Shown one piece after another: positions 55,559 to 64,000 of a DNA stretch of 64,000 nucleotides (position 1 is the first letter of the stretch; the number at the start of each line of letters is the position of its first letter). Both the position numbers and the translations under genes were made by a program. The notes under the pieces are model-generated. The model did not search any database and had not been told where the DNA came from. It saw nothing but the letters and a program-made list of their open reading frames with translations. Origin of the DNA: an uncultured beta proteobacterium. GTDB taxonomy: Bacteria > Pseudomonadota > Gammaproteobacteria > Burkholderiales > Burkholderiaceae_C. The DNA is taken from NCBI GenBank assembly GCA_903832285.1, contig CAILAY010000009.1, positions 124,001 to 188,000 on the forward strand. Direction: 5' to 3'.

Positions 55559-57544
55559 TTACCCTGCAAGCAGACACTGTTCTGCGAGCGCCAGCGCTTC
55601 GGGTTTTCCACTCAACACCAGTGTGTCCCCAGCTTCCAGCACCGTGTTCTCACCGGGGGTCACAGCTTGGCCGCGATCCTTACGTAACGACACCATGCGA
55701 ACGTTCAACTTGGACAGCCCGAATTCAGGCAGCGACTTTCCAACGCCGTGCGCGTTCGGGGTAAGCGTCACTGTGACCAGACGTTCGTGCTCCAACTCTT
55801 CCACCGAATCATCGTCGGCGCCGTGAAAGTAGCCGCGCAGCAGGTTGTAGCGTGCATCGCGCTGCTCCTGCACAATGCGGATGACGCGTCGCATCGGTAC
55901 ACCCACCAGAGCCAAAGCGTGGCTGGCCAGCATGAGGGAACCCTCAATCGCCTCGGGCACGACCTCGGTGGCGCCGGCCGCCTGCAGCCTCTCCAGGTCG
56001 TGGTCGTCCTGGGTGCGCACTATGACGGGCACGGTCGGCGCATGCAGGCGGGCATTCGCCAGCACCTTGAGCGCGCTGGGCGTATCGAGATAGGTCACCA
56101 CCAAAGCACTGGCGCGGGCCAGGCCGGCCGCAATCAGGGCTTGCAGCCGCACGGCGTCACCAAATACCACCGGCTCACCCGCAGCGGTGGCCTGACGTAC
56201 CCGGTCCGGATCCAGGTCCATGGCCATGTAGGGAATGCCCTCGCGTTCCAACATGCGCCCCAGATTCTGCCCACAACGACCATAGCCGCAAATGATGACG
56301 TGCTTGCTCGTGCCAATGGATTTGCGTGCGATGCTGGTCATTTGCAGCGACTGCTGCAGCCACTCGCTGCTGACCAGCTTCATCACGATCACGTTGCTGT
56401 ACATGATGATGAATGGGGTGGCGAGCATGGATAGCACCATGCTTGCCAGGATCGGATTCAGAAGTGCGGGTTGCACCAGCCCAGTCCCCTGTGCAAGCGA
56501 CAACAAAACGAAGCCGAACTCGCCCGCTTGCGCCAGGTACAGCCCGGTACGCAGGGCAACTCCGTCGGTCGCGCCGAGACCCTTTGCCAAGGCTGTAACC
56601 AGCACCAGTTTGAACAGTACCGGCAACGTCACAAGCACCAGCACCAGCGGCCATTGGCGGGCAACTTCACGCCAATCCAGCAACATGCCAATGGTGATGA
56701 AAAAGAGTCCTAACAGGACATCGTGGAACGGCCGAATGTCGGTCTCCACCTGGTGCTTGAATTCGGTTTCTGAAACCAACATGCCAGCGATGAACGCGCC
56801 AAGCGCCAAGCTCAGTCCGGCGAGCTCGGTGAGCCACGCCAACCCGAGCGTTATCAGCAGAAGATTCAGGACAAACAACTCCTCGCTCTTGCGCCTTGCC
56901 ACCAACGTGAGCCACCAGCGCATGATCCGCTGACCACCTGCCAGCAAGAGTGCAATGAGAATGGTGGCCTTGAACGCCGCGATGGCCAGAGCCGAGACAA
57001 GTTGCTCCCCAGATGTTCCCAGCGCAGGGATCAGCACCAACAGTGGAACGACGGCCAGGTCCTGAAACAGCAACACCCCCAGCACACGTTTACCATGTTC
57101 CGACTCAATTTCCAGTCGCTCGGCCATGAGCTTGATAACAATTGCCGTGCTGCTCATGGCCAGTGCGCCCGACAATGCCAATGCGGTGGGCCAGGACATC
57201 TGCCATTGGGCAGGCAGCAGCAGTCCCAGACCCCAGGATCCGAACGTGACCAGAACCATGGTCAGCACGACCTGAAACAGCCCCAGCCCGAATACGTGAC
57301 GACGCATCGCGCGGAGCTTGTGCAGGTTGAATTCCAGACCGATCACGAACATCAGGAACACCACACCAAACTCGCCCAGATGCTGAATGCCTGCGGAATT
57401 CTGCGCCAGTGCGAGCGCATTCGGGCCGATGACGATGCCTACCGCGAGGTATCCCAGTATCGGAGGGAGTTTGAGCGAGCGGCTCGCGACCACACCTAGC
57501 ACCGCAGCCAGCAGGTAGAGCAAAATGAGTTCGAGCGCATTCAT
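55559..57544 (-). CDS. CPA2-family monovalent cation:proton antiporter, KefB/KefC-like
   Basis: 661 aa. About 12 transmembrane helices (1-390) with the CPA2 patterns GEFGVVFLMFVIGLEF and LSGALAMSSTAIVIKLM, then a cytoplasmic RCK/TrkA-N Rossmann domain (about 410-530; HVIICGYGRCGQNLGRMLE) and a C-terminal TrkA-C domain (about 570-655). This is the layout of Kef K+ efflux systems and related K+/H+ or Na+/H+ exchangers. No ancillary KefF/KefG gene is adjacent, so glutathione gating cannot be inferred. Divergent from kdsD. Confidence 0.9.
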   Translation of the reverse strand: MNALELILLYLLAAVLGVVASRSLKLPPILGYLAVGIVIGPNALALAQNSAGIQHLGEFGVVFLMFVIGLEFNLHKLRAMRRHVFGLGLFQVVLTMVLVTFGSWGLGLLLPAQWQMSWPTALALSGALAMSSTAIVIKLMAERLEIESEHGKRVLGVLLFQDLAVVPLLVLIPALGTSGEQLVSALAIAAFKATILIALLLAGGQRIMRWWLTLVARRKSEELFVLNLLLITLGLAWLTELAGLSLALGAFIAGMLVSETEFKHQVETDIRPFHDVLLGLFFITIGMLLDWREVARQWPLVLVLVTLPVLFKLVLVTALAKGLGATDGVALRTGLYLAQAGEFGFVLLSLAQGTGLVQPALLNPILASMVLSMLATPFIIMYSNVIVMKLVSSEWLQQSLQMTSIARKSIGTSKHVIICGYGRCGQNLGRMLEREGIPYMAMDLDPDRVRQATAAGEPVVFGDAVRLQALIAAGLARASALVVTYLDTPSALKVLANARLHAPTVPVIVRTQDDHDLERLQAAGATEVVPEAIEGSLMLASHALALVGVPMRRVIRIVQEQRDARYNLLRGYFHGADDDSVEELEHERLVTVTLTPNAHGVGKSLPEFGLSKLNVRMVSLRKDRGQAVTPGENTVLEAGDTLVLSGKPEALALAEQCLLAG

Positions 57545-57620
57545 GCCGCGATACTAGCAAGAGAAAGGGTCGGCGCCGGCAAGGTCTGGCTGGGAATGCC
57601 CCCGCCGATAGAATGCTGCC

Positions 57621-58622
57621 ATGACCGTCAGCCCCATCGCACCCGCTTCCTTCGACGCCACCCAGGCACTGCGCCTGGCCCACGAAACCTTTGACATAGA
57701 GGCGGCAGCAGTGATCGGTCTGAAGGCGCGGTTGAACACCTCATTCGCTCGGTCCGTGAAAATGATGCTTGGTGTGCGTGGCCGGGTGGTCGTCATGGGC
57801 ATGGGCAAGAGCGGGCATATCGGGCGCAAGATCGCCGCCACACTAGCTTCCACAGGAACACCTTCACTGTTCGTGCATCCGGCGGAAGCAAGCCATGGTG
57901 ATCTGGGAATGATCATGCCGATCGATCTGGTGCTGGCAATTTCCAATAGCGGTGAGAGCGAGGAGCTCACGGCCATCCTGCCAGTACTCAAACGCCAGGG
58001 TGTGCCGTTGGTTGCAATCACCGGCGGGGCCCAGTCCACCCTTGCCCGGCACGCCGATGAAACCCTGGACAGCGGTGTGGAAAAGGAGGCTTGCCCGCTC
58101 AATCTGGCTCCCACCGCGAGCACCACTGCGCAACTTGCGCTGGGCGACGCGCTGGCGGTGGCGCTTCTTGATGCCCGCGGATTCAGGGCCGAAGACTTCG
58201 CACGATCACATCCTGGCGGCGCCTTGGGACGCCAGCTGTTGACACACGTCAGCGACGTGATGCATACGGACGAGGCGATTCCGATGGTGCAACCGCAGGC
58301 GGGACTAAGTGAACTGATGCGGCAAATGAGTGTTAAGGGGTTGGGCGCCTGCGCAGTGGTTGATCCGCGACAAAAGCTGCTGGGAATCTTCACCGATGGC
58401 GATCTGAGGCGTCTGATTGAGACGGGTGTTGATCTGCGCAGCACGACAGCGCAACAGGTCATGCATCCGAACCCACGGACCATCCAGGCGCCTGCACTCG
58501 CGGCAGAAGCGGCGGAACTCATGGAGCAGCACCGAATCACCTGCGTGCTGGTGACCGGAGACGATGGGGTTCTGGTCGGTGTAGTCCATGTGGGCGACTT
58601 GATGCGCGCCAAAGTGATATAG
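57621..58622 (+). CDS. kdsD: D-arabinose-5-phosphate isomerase
   Basis: Interconverts ribulose-5-phosphate and arabinose-5-phosphate, the first step to KDO for LPS. 333 aa. SIS domain (about 45-180; VVVMGMGKSGHIGRKIAATLASTGTPS, SNSGESEEL) followed by two CBS domains (about 210-330; LGIFTDGDLRRLI, VGVVHVGDLMRA). First gene of kdsD-kdsC-lptC, 16 nt before kdsC. Confidence 0.96.
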   Translation: MTVSPIAPASFDATQALRLAHETFDIEAAAVIGLKARLNTSFARSVKMMLGVRGRVVVMGMGKSGHIGRKIAATLASTGTPSLFVHPAEASHGDLGMIMPIDLVLAISNSGESEELTAILPVLKRQGVPLVAITGGAQSTLARHADETLDSGVEKEACPLNLAPTASTTAQLALGDALAVALLDARGFRAEDFARSHPGGALGRQLLTHVSDVMHTDEAIPMVQPQAGLSELMRQMSVKGLGACAVVDPRQKLLGIFTDGDLRRLIETGVDLRSTTAQQVMHPNPRTIQAPALAAEAAELMEQHRITCVLVTGDDGVLVGVVHVGDLMRAKVI

Positions 58623-58638
58623 GCGAATCCGTCGCGGC

Positions 58639-59184
58639 ATGAATCCTGTCCTCCAATTTCCGGCGGAATTGCTGTTGAAAGCGCAAGGCATACGCGTTGT
58701 CTTCTTTGACGTGGATGGCGTTTTCACGGACGGTGGAATCTTTTTCACGGAGTACGGCGAAACGATCAAGCGGTTCAATACTCTGGATGGACACGGGATA
58801 AAGTTGCTGCAGAAAGCAGGAATCACGCCCGCGGTCATTACCGGACGCGATTCCAAACCCTTGCGGTCGCGACTGGAGGCGCTGGGTGTCACACATTCAC
58901 GCTTCGGCACTGAAGACAAGGGCCCTGCGGCTGAGGAGATGCTGCAAACGCTGGGACTCCAATGGGACCAGACCGCCGCCATGGGAGACGACTGGCCCGA
59001 CTTGGCGGTGATGCGGCGCTGCGCGCTAGCCTGCGCGCCTAAGAATGCACACCTGGAGGTGCGGAACTGCGCACATTACGTGACGCAAGTACACGGCGGT
59101 AATGGTGCTGTGCGCGAATTCTGCGATCTGCTGCTGCTGGCAAGCGGTCGATATGCCTCCCTATTGCGGGCTGGCTTGCCATGA
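58639..59184 (+). CDS. kdsC: KDO-8-phosphate phosphatase
   Basis: Releases phosphate from KDO-8-phosphate. 181-aa HAD phosphatase without a cap domain, functioning as a tetramer in the family. Nucleophile motif FFDVDGVFTDGG, motif II ITGRDSKPL, and motif IV MGDDWPDLAVM are present. It overlaps lptC by 4 nt. Confidence 0.96.
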   Translation: MNPVLQFPAELLLKAQGIRVVFFDVDGVFTDGGIFFTEYGETIKRFNTLDGHGIKLLQKAGITPAVITGRDSKPLRSRLEALGVTHSRFGTEDKGPAAEEMLQTLGLQWDQTAAMGDDWPDLAVMRRCALACAPKNAHLEVRNCAHYVTQVHGGNGAVREFCDLLLLASGRYASLLRAGLP

Positions 59185-59807
59185 ACCGGCAATTGCTGGG
59201 TATCTGGGATCGGATCTCCATCTACTTGCCCATGATTTTGATGGGGCTGTTGGCATTGGGCTCGTGGTGGCTGGTTCGCAGCACGCCGGGTTTCACGCAG
59301 GCGTCCCGGGCGCTTTCTCTGCGGCATGAACCGGACTACTTCATGCGCAATTTTTCCATCAAGACCTTCGACGCGAAAGGGCGCATGAAAAACGAAATCT
59401 TCGGCGCCCAGGCGCGGCATTTCCCCGACACCGATACCGTCGAGATCGAGCGCGTGCGATTGCGCTTGGTGTCCGAACAGGGCGGCATCATTACCGCCGC
59501 CGCCGATCGCGCTTTGACGAATGGAGATGGGTCGGAAGTGCAACTGATAGGAAATGCCAATGTAGTGCGCGAGGCCCGCACTGATGCGTCAGGGCGTCAG
59601 ATCCCGGCGAGCGAACTGCGCGGCGAGTTCTTTCGCGCGTACACCAACTCTGAACGCGTCAAAACCGACAGGCCGGTTCTGTTGTTACGCGGCAATGATC
59701 AGTTTTCAGCCGACGGCATGGACTTTGACAATGTTGAGCGCGTGCTGTCGCTGCATGGACGCGTCAGAGGTGAACTTCAGGCCAATCCATCCAGGCAGTC
59801 TCAGTAG
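59181..59807 (+). CDS. lptC: LPS export protein LptC
   Basis: Bitopic inner-membrane protein that takes LPS from LptBFG and passes it to LptA. 208 aa. One N-terminal transmembrane helix (about 13-32) is followed by the periplasmic beta-jellyroll with PDYFMRNFSIKTFDAKGRMKNEI and IERVRLRLVSEQGG. Overlaps the kdsC stop (ATGA). In relatives lptA and lptB usually follow; here a minus-strand gene follows instead. Confidence 0.94.
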   Translation: MNRQLLGIWDRISIYLPMILMGLLALGSWWLVRSTPGFTQASRALSLRHEPDYFMRNFSIKTFDAKGRMKNEIFGAQARHFPDTDTVEIERVRLRLVSEQGGIITAAADRALTNGDGSEVQLIGNANVVREARTDASGRQIPASELRGEFFRAYTNSERVKTDRPVLLLRGNDQFSADGMDFDNVERVLSLHGRVRGELQANPSRQSQ

Positions 59808-59850
59808 CTACCGCCAGTGTTACGGTTTTCGGAAAAGAAACCGGGTCACA

Positions 59851-59874
59851 AAAAAAGGGCCCCGAGGGCCCTTT
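59851..59874 (-). terminator. Intrinsic terminator of the RRM gene
   Basis: 9-bp stem AAAGGGCCC / GGGCCCTTT with a 3-nt CGA loop. On the minus strand it is followed by a T6-7 run, so it terminates the RNA-binding-protein gene. It could act weakly on lptC transcripts from the other side. Confidence 0.88.
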
Positions 59875-59900
59875 GGTATTTCGTGGCGCGGGGCCCGAAA

Positions 59901-60287
59901 TCAGTAGCTGCTGCGGCCGCCGCCGTATCCACCACCACCACCGCCACCACCGCTGCGACCAGCACCACCGCCGTAGCCGCCACCACCGCCAGCACCACCG
60001 CCGTAGCCGCCGCCACCGCCGGTACGGGGAGGACGCGCTTCCATCGGGCGAGCTTCGTTCACCACGAGACCGCGGCCACCGAATTGCTGACCGTTCATGC
60101 CCTTGATCGCGGCTTGTGCTTCGGCATCGTTGCCCATTTCCACAAAGCCGAAGCCTTTGGACCGGCCCGTGTCGCGCTCCATCATGACCTTGGCGCTGGA
60201 AACAGTGCCAAACGCGGCAAAAGCTTGCTGCATGTCTTCATCGCGGAAAGAATAGGGCAGGTTGCCCACGTAAAGTTTGTTGCCCAT
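59901..60287 (-). CDS. Glycine-rich RRM RNA-binding protein
   Basis: 128 aa. A single RNA-recognition motif (3-80) with RNP2 LYVGNLPY and RNP1 KGFGFVEM, followed by a Gly/Tyr/Arg-rich tail (GGGGGYGGGAGG repeats, ending GGGRSSY). This architecture resembles cyanobacterial Rbp and other bacterial cold-induced RRM proteins thought to bind and remodel RNA. CAGGAG lies at good spacing before the ATG. A long leader could be regulatory. Confidence 0.93.
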   Translation of the reverse strand: MGNKLYVGNLPYSFRDEDMQQAFAAFGTVSSAKVMMERDTGRSKGFGFVEMGNDAEAQAAIKGMNGQQFGGRGLVVNEARPMEARPPRTGGGGGYGGGAGGGGGYGGGAGRSGGGGGGGGYGGGRSSY

Positions 60288-60782
60288 GAAGGGACTCCTG
60301 AAAAAAAATCAAAACGCGATGGAGTCCGATGTACGCAATCAACAAACCAATGAAGACTTAACAGACGCGAAACTGACCATTCACCGCAAACCCGTGAGCT
60401 GACAAGCAGCCACACTCGGTCATTATGCGCGATGTTGTTGAAATTGCCAAGAAGTCGACGCTGTAGAGCCGATATGCCTGGAAATGCGCTTTTTGGAAGG
60501 CGGTTTGTGGTATGAAAGCGACATGCAGGCGAGGCCTTGATCGGTGACGGCGTAGCCTTCCCCCGCGTCGGCTTTGCATACGATGTTGCGCCGCGCCATG
60601 GTCTCGACCTTGGCTCCGTCGTGGTTTCTGCAATTGCAACTTCGGCTTGCGGGTCGAGCTTTCTCACGGGCTGGGCAATGATCAATTTGCAATGATCCGA
60701 CGCGATTCCCGCGAAGGTAAAACCATGCCCATGGTTCATCGAAACCGCACGCTGCAATTGGGACCCTTTGCGGCTGCGACCG
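60288..60782. other. 495-nt intergenic region, with a possible gene remnant
   Basis: Contains the leader and promoter of the RRM gene (T-rich tract and CAGGAG at its end). Between about 60430 and 60720 on the minus strand two neighbouring frames give protein-like pieces that do not join: HCKLIIAQPVRKLDPQAEVA and then ETMARRNIVCKADAGEGYAV. They could be a frameshifted remnant of a small regulator-like gene, or chance. No RNA gene is recognised. Confidence 0.35.
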
Positions 60783-62219
60783 TTACCGCGGCATCAGAAA
60801 CACGGACTTTTCACTCAACTTTCCCAGACCAGTGAGTGACTCAATCTCGAACAGGATCGGTAGCGAGCCGGCACGAACAGGATCGCTGGGTGTGAGCACG
60901 CTCAGCACCACCCAGCGAGATTGGGCCGGGTCCACGCTAACGCTGCCGTTGGAGGCCAGCGTCATGCCCGGCCAACCGTTGACGGAGATGCGGAACGGTT
61001 GCACTGACTCGGTGGCGTTCATGATCTGTAGCCGGAACAGGTTCTCTATCCTGCCATCGTCAGTCACACGCGACATCACCGCGCGGTCTCGCACCACGTC
61101 CACCTTGAAGGGAATGCGCGTGCCCAGGCTGATGAACATGGCAAGCATCACCCCCGCCAGGATACTGGTGTAAACCAATACGCGCGGACGGAGGATGTGG
61201 CGCAGGACTTGCGCGGGATTCCAGCCAAGTTTTATGGCATTTTGAGTGGAGTATTTGACCAGACCACGCGCATAACCCATCTTGTCCATCACGGTATCGC
61301 ACACGTCGGCGCAGGCGCCGCAACCGATGCACTCGTATTGCAGACCCTTGCGGATGTCGATACCGGTGGGACATACCTGCACGCACAGATCGCAATCCAC
61401 ACAGGCTCCCAAACCGAGTTGGGCCGGATCGGCTTTGCGTGAACGCGCGCCGCGGGGTTCACCCCGCTCGCTGTCGTAGGTCACGATCAGGGTGTCCTTG
61501 TCGAACATGGCGCTTTGAAAGCGGGCGTAGGGGCACATGTATTTGCACACCTGCTCGCGCATGAAGCCCGCGTTGCCGTAAGTGGCAAAGCTGTAGAAGA
61601 ACACCCAAAAGATTTCCCATGCGGAAACCTGCCACAACAGGATCTGTCCTCCGAGTTCGCGGATCGGCGTGAAATAGCCGACGAAGCTAAAACCGGTCCA
61701 CAAAGCCAGCGCAATCCAGACGACCTGCTTTCCAGTTTTGCGCGCCGCTTTCTCCGGCGACCAGGGTTGCCCGTCGCGACGCAGGCGGGCCGAGCGGTCC
61801 CCTTCGAACTTGCGCTCGATCCACATGAAGATCTCGGTGTACACCGTTTGCGGACAGGCGTATCCACACCACAAGCGCCCCGCCACTGCCGTGAACAAGA
61901 ACAGGGAGAGCGCAGAGATGACCAACAGGCCGGTCAGGTAGATGAAGTCCTGCGGGTACAGCACCAAGCCGAAGATGTAGAAACGCCGCGCCGTCAGGTC
62001 AAACAACACGGCCTGGCGTTGACCCCACTGAAGCCAGGGAAGACCGTAAAAAACCAGTTGCGTGAGAAACACCACACCCCAGCGCCACTGTGAAAACCGG
62101 CCTGAAACGCTGCGCGGATAGATTATCTGGTGGCCCGCATACAGCGACACCACCTGATCGGATGCCGGTGGATTGGTGGCGGGCGCAACCGATGGTTTAG
62201 TGACAGGGTCAACTTGCAT
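60783..62219 (-). CDS. ccoG: Cytochrome c oxidase accessory protein CcoG (RdxA/FixG)
   Basis: Membrane iron-sulfur protein needed for copper delivery to cbb3-type cytochrome oxidase. 478 aa from the ATG; a TTG five codons upstream is possible. About five transmembrane helices, a polyferredoxin segment with CVDCDLCVQVCPTGIDI and CIGCGACADVCDTVM (two 4Fe-4S sites), and a C-terminal Ig-like periplasmic domain. The ccoNOPQ oxidase genes are not in the window. I found no clear FNR box upstream. Confidence 0.95.
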   Translation of the reverse strand: MQVDPVTKPSVAPATNPPASDQVVSLYAGHQIIYPRSVSGRFSQWRWGVVFLTQLVFYGLPWLQWGQRQAVLFDLTARRFYIFGLVLYPQDFIYLTGLLVISALSLFLFTAVAGRLWCGYACPQTVYTEIFMWIERKFEGDRSARLRRDGQPWSPEKAARKTGKQVVWIALALWTGFSFVGYFTPIRELGGQILLWQVSAWEIFWVFFYSFATYGNAGFMREQVCKYMCPYARFQSAMFDKDTLIVTYDSERGEPRGARSRKADPAQLGLGACVDCDLCVQVCPTGIDIRKGLQYECIGCGACADVCDTVMDKMGYARGLVKYSTQNAIKLGWNPAQVLRHILRPRVLVYTSILAGVMLAMFISLGTRIPFKVDVVRDRAVMSRVTDDGRIENLFRLQIMNATESVQPFRISVNGWPGMTLASNGSVSVDPAQSRWVVLSVLTPSDPVRAGSLPILFEIESLTGLGKLSEKSVFLMPR

Positions 62220-62310
62220 GAAAAATCCGCTCAATCTTTGATTTCAGGAACCCGATTCGACTTCAGTTGAGGTCAGTTGTCTGTGACACAAGTCACCCAG
62301 TCGACGCAAG

Positions 62311-63756
62311 TCAACCCTCGCGGCGCGGCGCCCGGGTCCCAGTGGAGTCGACCAATTTGCCAAACACTTTCCAGAATGCCGCGTCCTGGGTGGTGGCGAA
62401 GTTGATGCGCATCAGGGTGCTGGGGACTCGTGCGGCGTGAAACAGCGAGCCTGGCGCCAGCAAGTAGCCGTGGTCCAGCATGCGCTGCGACAGTTCGTCG
62501 GTGTCCACGCCCGTGTCGACCCAGCCGAAAAGACCTGCAGGCTCTGCGGCAAACGTGCAGCCGTGCGCCAACGCCAGTTTCACGCTGCGCGAGCGCGCCA
62601 TATCCAGTCGCTGGCGTATGCGTTCAGCGTGACGCCGCAACTGCCCCTGGTCGATGCACCACGCCAGCGCCTTTTCCAGCAGCGCAGGCGTGGTCAGCGT
62701 GGTCAGCATCTTGGTGTCCAGCAGGCGCTCCACCAGCGCGTTCGGCGCGGCCATGAAACCGACGCGCCAATTGGGTGCGAGGATCTTGGCGAAGCCACTG
62801 ACGTAGATACTGCGCTGCAATCCATCAAGCGCAGACAAACGCGTTTCGTGCCCAGATGCGAGATGGCTGTAGGTGTCGTCTTCCAACACGTAGAAGTCGT
62901 ACGCGTTTGCCAGTTGCAGCACGCGGTGGGCACGACCGGGAGTGATGCAGTAGCCGGTGGGGTTGTGCAGCACGCTCACGCTCACGAACAGTTTCGGCGC
63001 CTGCGAGGTGCCGGCATGCGCCTCGCAATAACGCGTCATCACCTCGAGGTTGGGACCCTCGGCGCGGCGCGGCACGGGCAGCATGCGGATACCCAAGGCA
63101 TCGAGGCGTGCGAACTCTATCGCCCAGCCCGGCTCCTCCACCATCACGGTGTCGCCCGCGCGCAGCAGAGTGCGGCTCACAATGTCCAGTGCGTGCGTGG
63201 CGCCGACCGTGGTGATGATTTGCTCGGGCGCGGCCGGCACGTTGATCGTTGCCAGCTTGCGCGACAAGGCCTCGCGCAGACCCGCGTCTCCCGCTGGTTC
63301 GCCGTAGCGCAATGAGAACGACTGCAGGGCTTTGTTGCTGCTGTACTTGCGCACCGCCGTGGGCATGAACGTGCTCTCCATCCAGTCCGGGGGAAACGCA
63401 CCCATGCCGGGCTGAGGCTTGTCACTGGGCCGATGGAACATGCTGCGGATCAGGGCAGCAGCATTCACCGGCGCACGCATCGCTGTGGTCGCGGTACTAC
63501 CGGCTACAGCGGCCGACCCCGGGCTGGCGGCCTCGCGCACATAGAAACCCCGGTTCCGACGCGACAACACCAGGCCCTGGGCCAGCAGTCGGTCGTAAGC
63601 CGCGACCACAGTCGAAGGGCTGAGCCCGTGAATCTGCGCACACTGCCGCACCGACGGCAGCTTGGCACCGGGCGCCAGCAGGCGCGTGCCGATGCGCTGG
63701 GCGAAGAGCTCAGCCAGTTGTTCAGTAAGCGACTGTGCGGCGGCGGGCGTCAACAT
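62311..63756 (-). CDS. MocR-type GntR/aminotransferase transcriptional regulator
   Basis: 481 aa. N-terminal GntR winged helix (about 5-75; LAPGAKLPSVRQCAQIHGLSPSTVVAAYDRL), a Ser/Ala-rich linker, then a fold-type I aminotransferase domain (about 125-470) with the PLP-lysine motif SGFAKILAPNWRVG. Such MocR proteins use PLP as effector or cofactor. It is divergent from a LysE-family exporter across 158 nt that contains direct repeats, so it probably controls that exporter. Confidence 0.93.
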   Translation of the reverse strand: MLTPAAAQSLTEQLAELFAQRIGTRLLAPGAKLPSVRQCAQIHGLSPSTVVAAYDRLLAQGLVLSRRNRGFYVREAASPGSAAVAGSTATTAMRAPVNAAALIRSMFHRPSDKPQPGMGAFPPDWMESTFMPTAVRKYSSNKALQSFSLRYGEPAGDAGLREALSRKLATINVPAAPEQIITTVGATHALDIVSRTLLRAGDTVMVEEPGWAIEFARLDALGIRMLPVPRRAEGPNLEVMTRYCEAHAGTSQAPKLFVSVSVLHNPTGYCITPGRAHRVLQLANAYDFYVLEDDTYSHLASGHETRLSALDGLQRSIYVSGFAKILAPNWRVGFMAAPNALVERLLDTKMLTTLTTPALLEKALAWCIDQGQLRRHAERIRQRLDMARSRSVKLALAHGCTFAAEPAGLFGWVDTGVDTDELSQRMLDHGYLLAPGSLFHAARVPSTLMRINFATTQDAAFWKVFGKLVDSTGTRAPRREG

Positions 63757-63838
63757 GGAAGGCGTTAATCTGAGGTCCGGCGGTAGGACGGCTGTGCTGG
63801 CCCGTTAAGCCATACAGTCAAATGTTTTGCTTGGATAA

Positions 63839-63859
63839 CTGTACTGATACTGTGCTGAC
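63839..63859. promoter_or_regulatory. Direct repeats, candidate MocR operator
   Basis: CTGTACTGAT and CTGTGCTGAC start 11 nt apart, about one helical turn, in the spacer between the MocR gene and the exporter. A third similar CTGTGCTGG lies at about 63792. MocR regulators commonly bind tandem direct repeats. Confidence 0.5.
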
Positions 63860-63914
63860 TGCAACTATAAAGTGATACTTCACCCGATGGCAAGTCCCCG
63901 CCATTAACTTCGTC

Positions 63915-64000
63915 ATGACTGCTTCCGAATTCACCGCCCTGTTGTTGCTCACTACCGCCGCCAGTTTTACGCCCGGGCCCAACACCACCCTGTCCACGGC
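63915..64000 (+). CDS. LysE/RhtB-family amino acid exporter (partial, 5' end)
   Basis: Begins MTASEFTALLLLTTAASFTPGPNTTLSTA and runs off the window. The SFTPGPN segment in the first transmembrane helix is the hallmark of the LysE/RhtB translocator family, which exports amino acids and their derivatives. Divergent from the MocR-type regulator. Confidence 0.85.
   Translation, partial: MTASEFTALLLLTTAASFTPGPNTTLST

Noticed and set aside
59817-60353. 178-codon plus-strand ORF rich in Ala/Thr opposite the RRM gene
   Set aside because: It is the antisense of the Gly-rich tail and RRM domain, which have clear RNP1/RNP2 motifs, a ribosome-binding site and a terminator.

Overview
The window is GC-rich, densely packed bacterial chromosome. 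The gene content and local orders point to a betaproteobacterium of the Burkholderiales, most like the Comamonadaceae: divergent amgK / lptD-surA-rsmA, dacB / tsaB-rimI-uracil-DNA glycosylase, def-fmt, pyk-fba-purC, kdsD-kdsC-lptC, maeB with a phosphotransacetylase tail, and ccoG. This placement comes from gene families and order; no rRNA or other formal marker is present. I saw no rRNA or tRNA genes, CRISPR arrays, insertion sequences or phage modules.

Layout. 1-2.9 kb: glycogen synthesis (glgC-glgA, minus strand). 3-6.1 kb: dienelactone-hydrolase-like enzyme, M14/DUF2817 zinc peptidase and an MHS-type symporter, probably one unit. 6.2-8.6 kb: dprA and a LysM protein (minus). 8.8-11.4 kb: def-fmt-azlC-azlD, overlapping by 4 nt at each junction. 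11.4-15.1 kb: pyruvate kinase, class II aldolase, purC. 15.2-29.8 kb: accessory block with a transmembrane Ser/Thr kinase, a small hypothetical gene, an Ala/Pro-rich protein with PAT repeats, two very large adjacent genes of unknown function (1459 and 1597 aa, one transcription unit) and a small NIPSNAP-like protein. 29.9-33.6 kb: cnoX-like thioredoxin, then purE-purK-tsaC. 33.6-37.6 kb: a duplicated hairpin element, an SGNH-fold lipoprotein without its catalytic residues, an OmpW porin and secreted lipase-like gene, and a SemiSWEET transporter. 37.6-42.2 kb: dacB, tsaB-rimI-udg, pyrF. 42.2-48.8 kb: rsmE, amgK, lptD-surA-rsmA. 49-50 kb: secreted guanyl-type ribonuclease and barstar-like inhibitor. 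50.1-57.6 kb: maeB, pepP, a hypothetical gene, apt, a Kef-type antiporter. 57.6-59.8 kb: kdsD-kdsC-lptC. 59.9-64 kb: Gly-rich RRM protein, ccoG, a MocR-type regulator and the start of a divergent LysE-family exporter.

How it fits together. Most of the window is housekeeping. The envelope is a recurring theme: LPS export and outer-membrane assembly (lptD, surA, lptC, kdsD, kdsC), peptidoglycan (dacB, amgK), and OmpW. purC and purE, often close together in related genomes, are separated here by about 15.8 kb that holds the least explained genes. The two giant genes are the best candidate for an undescribed system. They share a strand, lie 53 nt apart, each have a good ribosome-binding site, and show no recognisable enzyme motif. 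The first has a long Ala-rich helical segment followed by a beta-rich C-terminus. Other items worth following are the two-copy hairpin element with a compensatory base-pair change, the triple-mutant SGNH pseudo-hydrolase, and the promoters between dacB and tsaB that may give leaderless transcripts.

Start sites were corrected where the ORF track began upstream of the plausible start. All family assignments come from reading motifs; no database search was run.
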